64,000 bases of DNA from JBCBDX01 sp039822005 (GTDB lineage Bacteria > Pseudomonadota > Alphaproteobacteria > Rhizobiales > Rhizobiaceae). Positions 61,796 to 64,000 of the stretch are shown here, piece after piece (position 1 is the first letter of the stretch; each line of letters starts with the position of its first letter). The notes beneath the pieces were generated by a model. The model saw only the letters and a program-made list of their open reading frames with translations, did no database searches and was not told the DNA's origin. The DNA lies in the NCBI GenBank assembly GCA_039822005.1, contig JBCBMZ010000001.1, forward strand, positions 434,001-498,000. Direction: 5' to 3'. The position numbers and the translations under genes were made by a program.

Positions 61796-62623
61796 ATGAA
61801 AGTCGATACGACAAATCCGCTCGCGCAGGATCCCGCGCAAAGCAAAGCCGAACTGCCCGATGGCCAAAGGGTCAAGATGCGCGGCAAAAATGTCGACGTG
61901 TTCTACGGCGAAAAACAAGCGATCTTTGGCGTTGATCTGGATCTTTATGAGCGACAGGTCACAGCCCTTATCGGACCATCTGGTTGTGGAAAGTCAACGT
62001 ACCTTCGCTGCCTGAACCGCATGAACGACACGATTGATATTTGCCGGGTTGGTGGCACCATCGAGTTGGATGGTGAGGACATTTACGATCCGGATATTGA
62101 CGTCGTGGAACTGCGCGCCCGTGTTGGCATGGTCTTCCAAAAGCCGAACCCGTTCCCGAAACCGATCTATGACAACATTGCCTATGGCCCACGTATTCAC
62201 GGTATTGCGAAGACCAAGGCAGATATGGACAATATCGTTGAGAAAAGCCTGCGCGGCGCTGGCCTTTGGGAAGAGGTAAAGGATCGCTTGCAGGAGCCGG
62301 GTACCGGCCTTTCCGGCGGACAACAGCAGCGTCTTTGTATCGCGCGTGCGATTGCAGTTTCCCCTGAGGTGATCCTGATGGACGAGCCTTGTTCGGCGCT
62401 TGACCCGATTGCAACGGCGATTGTCGAGGAGTTGATCGACGAATTGCGTCAAGAGTACACAATCGCGATTGTGACACACTCCATGCAGCAGGCGGCCCGT
62501 GTTTCACAACGCACAGCCATGTTCCATCTGGGCGATTTGGTTGAGGTCGATGAAACTGAAACCATCTTCACAAATCCTACCGAGAAACGAACTCAAGAAT
62601 ATATCACCGGTCGCTACGGCTGA
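61796..62623 (+). CDS. pstB: Phosphate ABC transporter, ATP-binding protein
   Basis: The 275-residue ATPase has Walker A IGPSGCGKST (residues 59-68), signature LSGGQQQRLCIARA, Walker B VILMDEPCSALDP and the H-loop THSMQQA. The PstB-specific FQKPNPFPKPIYDNIAYGPR is present. The ATG at 61796 is chosen with GAGG 9 bases upstream; an ATG at 61781 is also in frame. Confidence 0.96.
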   Translation: MKVDTTNPLAQDPAQSKAELPDGQRVKMRGKNVDVFYGEKQAIFGVDLDLYERQVTALIGPSGCGKSTYLRCLNRMNDTIDICRVGGTIELDGEDIYDPDIDVVELRARVGMVFQKPNPFPKPIYDNIAYGPRIHGIAKTKADMDNIVEKSLRGAGLWEEVKDRLQEPGTGLSGGQQQRLCIARAIAVSPEVILMDEPCSALDPIATAIVEELIDELRQEYTIAIVTHSMQQAARVSQRTAMFHLGDLVEVDETETIFTNPTEKRTQEYITGRYG

Positions 62624-62668
62624 TCGGTGGTACAATCGGCTTGCAACTTGTGAGTCGGATCCCAAACT

Positions 62669-63391
62669 ATGATTGTACAATCGCAGCACACCATCACCGC
62701 CTTTGAAGAGGATATGAACTTCCTCGCGCACAAGATCGCGGAAATGGGCGGGCATGCTGAGAGGATGTTGGAGCTGGCGACGAAAGCGCTGGTGGAAGGC
62801 GATATTCGTCTGGCGCAACGCGTGGTTCTTGATGATCTGGTGCTCGATGAAGGCCAACGCATCGTGGACGACAAATCAGTGTTGGTTATCGCGCAAAGGC
62901 AACCGGTCGCCGGTGATTTGCGCGAGGTTTTTGCTGCATTGCGCATATCATCTGATTTGGAACGGATCGGGGATCTGGCCAAGAACATTGCAAAGCGTAC
63001 TCAGTCGATCAATGAGCGTGCGCAAGGCCAACAACTCGTGCGCGGCATTGAACATTTGTGTGAGTTGGCGCTGGCTCAGCTGAAGGAAGTGTTGGATGCG
63101 TACGGCACCCGCTCTACTGAAAAACTTGAGTTCATTCGTGATCGCGACGATGAAATCGATTCCATGTACACGTCACTCTTTCGCGAACTCCTCACCTACA
63201 TGATGGAGGACCCGCGTAACATCACGACCTGTACGCATCTTCTGTTCTGCGCGAAGAATATCGAGCGGATCGGTGACCATGCGACAAACATCGCCGAAAG
63301 CGTATTCTACATGGTCAAAGGTGAAAAAATGGACGCAGAACGTTCCAAAGATGACAACAGTCATCAAATAAGCGCCGAAGACGACGGCTAA
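62669..63391 (+). CDS. phoU: Phosphate signalling regulator PhoU
   Basis: The 240-residue all-helical protein contains two PhoU domains with the metal-binding E/DxxxD-type repeats (EDMNFLAHKIAEMGGHAERM; DLERIGDLAKNIAKRT; NIERIGDHATNIAESVFYMV). It conveys the state of PstSCAB to PhoR and keeps PhoB inactive when phosphate is plentiful. It lies 45 bases after pstB and 25 bases before phoB. Confidence 0.95.
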   Translation: MIVQSQHTITAFEEDMNFLAHKIAEMGGHAERMLELATKALVEGDIRLAQRVVLDDLVLDEGQRIVDDKSVLVIAQRQPVAGDLREVFAALRISSDLERIGDLAKNIAKRTQSINERAQGQQLVRGIEHLCELALAQLKEVLDAYGTRSTEKLEFIRDRDDEIDSMYTSLFRELLTYMMEDPRNITTCTHLLFCAKNIERIGDHATNIAESVFYMVKGEKMDAERSKDDNSHQISAEDDG

Positions 63392-63416
63392 AGATTAGCC
63401 GGATGGAGACAATTTA

Positions 63417-64000
63417 ATGCCCGCTGCACCAAACATTATGGTGGTCGAAGATGAGGAGGCTCTGAGCGTCCTGCTTCGATATAATTTGGAAGCCGAGGGC
63501 TATACGGTCGACACGATCCTGCGTGGTGATGAGGCTGAAGTGGCTTTGCAGGAAAAAACACCTGACCTATTGATTTTGGATTGGATGTTGCCCGGTGTCA
63601 GCGGCATCGAATTGTGCCGCCGGTTACGGGCAAGAAGCTCGTCAACGCAGGTGCCGATTATCATGTTGACCGCACGTGGCGAGGAAAGCGAACGTATCCG
63701 TGGTTTGACGACCGGCGCTGACGATTATGTCGTCAAACCGTTTTCAACGCCGGAGCTGATGGCGCGTGTTAAAGCCATGCTACGTCGTGCACGTCCGGAA
63801 ATTGTGGCCGATGTTTTACGTGTTGGTGATATTGAATTGGATCGCGAAACACATCGCGTTTATCGCAACAGCCATGAAATCCGCTTGGGACCCACCGAAT
63901 TCCGGCTTCTGGAGTTTTTCTTGCAAGCGCCAGGCCGCGTCTTTTCGCGGGCACAATTGTTGGACGGTGTTTGGGGCGAAAACATCTATGTTGATGATCG
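63417..64000 (+). CDS. phoB: Phosphate regulon response regulator, C-terminus cut by the window edge
   Basis: The frame is open from ATG 63417 (GGAG 9 bases upstream) to the window end, giving 194 codons of a usual ~230. The receiver domain has acidic pocket VVEDEEALS, phosphoacceptor D55 in LILDWMLPG, and TGADDYVVKPF. The OmpR-type winged-helix domain starts near residue 128 and shows LGPTEFRLLEFFLQAPGRVF. Its target site, a three-repeat Pho box, is in front of pstS. Confidence 0.95.
   Translation, partial: MPAAPNIMVVEDEEALSVLLRYNLEAEGYTVDTILRGDEAEVALQEKTPDLLILDWMLPGVSGIELCRRLRARSSSTQVPIIMLTARGEESERIRGLTTGADDYVVKPFSTPELMARVKAMLRRARPEIVADVLRVGDIELDRETHRVYRNSHEIRLGPTEFRLLEFFLQAPGRVFSRAQLLDGVWGENIYVDD

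Overview
The window is a moderately GC-rich chromosomal segment from an alphaproteobacterium, most likely a free-living (possibly marine) member of the Hyphomicrobiales/Rhizobiales. Three things point there. The block rpmH-rnpA-yidC-engB followed by argB has the order usual in that group. An aglR/aglEFGAK alpha-glucoside operon has the Sinorhizobium layout. A phoR-pstSCAB-phoU-phoB cluster sits at the right end. Both edges cut genes: argB lacks its C-terminus at the left edge and phoB lacks its C-terminus at the right edge.

Layout. 1-4.6 kb: argB, msrB (opposite strand), engB, yidC, rnpA and rpmH. 4.9-9 kb: a TVP38/DedA-like membrane protein, a mercuric-reductase-like flavoprotein, an orphan membrane histidine kinase and tRNA-Arg(ACG). 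9-21.4 kb: a five-gene cell-surface cluster of four secreted proteins built from DUF11/Ig-like modules and a large outer-membrane beta-barrel protein. 21.4-29.3 kb: aglR and the divergent aglEFGAK operon for uptake and hydrolysis of alpha-glucosides. 29.3-36.8 kb: a sugar-acid dehydratase (IlvD/Edd family), an RhlE-like RNA helicase, pgi, a YdcZ-type permease and fadD. 37-42.7 kb: a tightly overlapping operon of a Na+/H+ antiporter-like protein, two enzymes that each carry an N-terminal Rieske domain (one on a glutamate-synthase-like core, one on a TPP-enzyme core) and an unknown protein. 42.7-46.6 kb: uxuB, uxaC and kdgK for glucuronate breakdown. 46.7-50.3 kb: a glutaryl-CoA-dehydrogenase-like gene, a fused E1 alpha/beta 2-oxoacid dehydrogenase and tRNA-Thr(CGT). 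50.4-55.4 kb: a large unknown exported protein, an L,D-transpeptidase, a nitronate-monooxygenase-like enzyme and an unknown single-pass membrane protein. 55.4-64 kb: ppk2 and the Pho regulon genes.

The most unusual system is the surface cluster at 9.5-21.4 kb. Three successive secreted proteins stop at the same point inside their last DUF11 module, so each lacks the final strands. The next two exported proteins have mature N-termini that begin with exactly those missing strands. The simplest reading is a fibre whose subunits join by split-domain (donor-strand-like) complementation: two alternative tip proteins, one repeating subunit, one base protein, and an outer-membrane anchor or pore translationally coupled to the base. 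This is inference from sequence architecture. Second in interest are the paired Rieske-fusion enzymes. Third are regulatory details: a terminator hairpin that also contains the ribosome binding site of the YdcZ-type gene, and a shared ACGTTTACGT element in front of fadD and the nitronate-monooxygenase-like gene.
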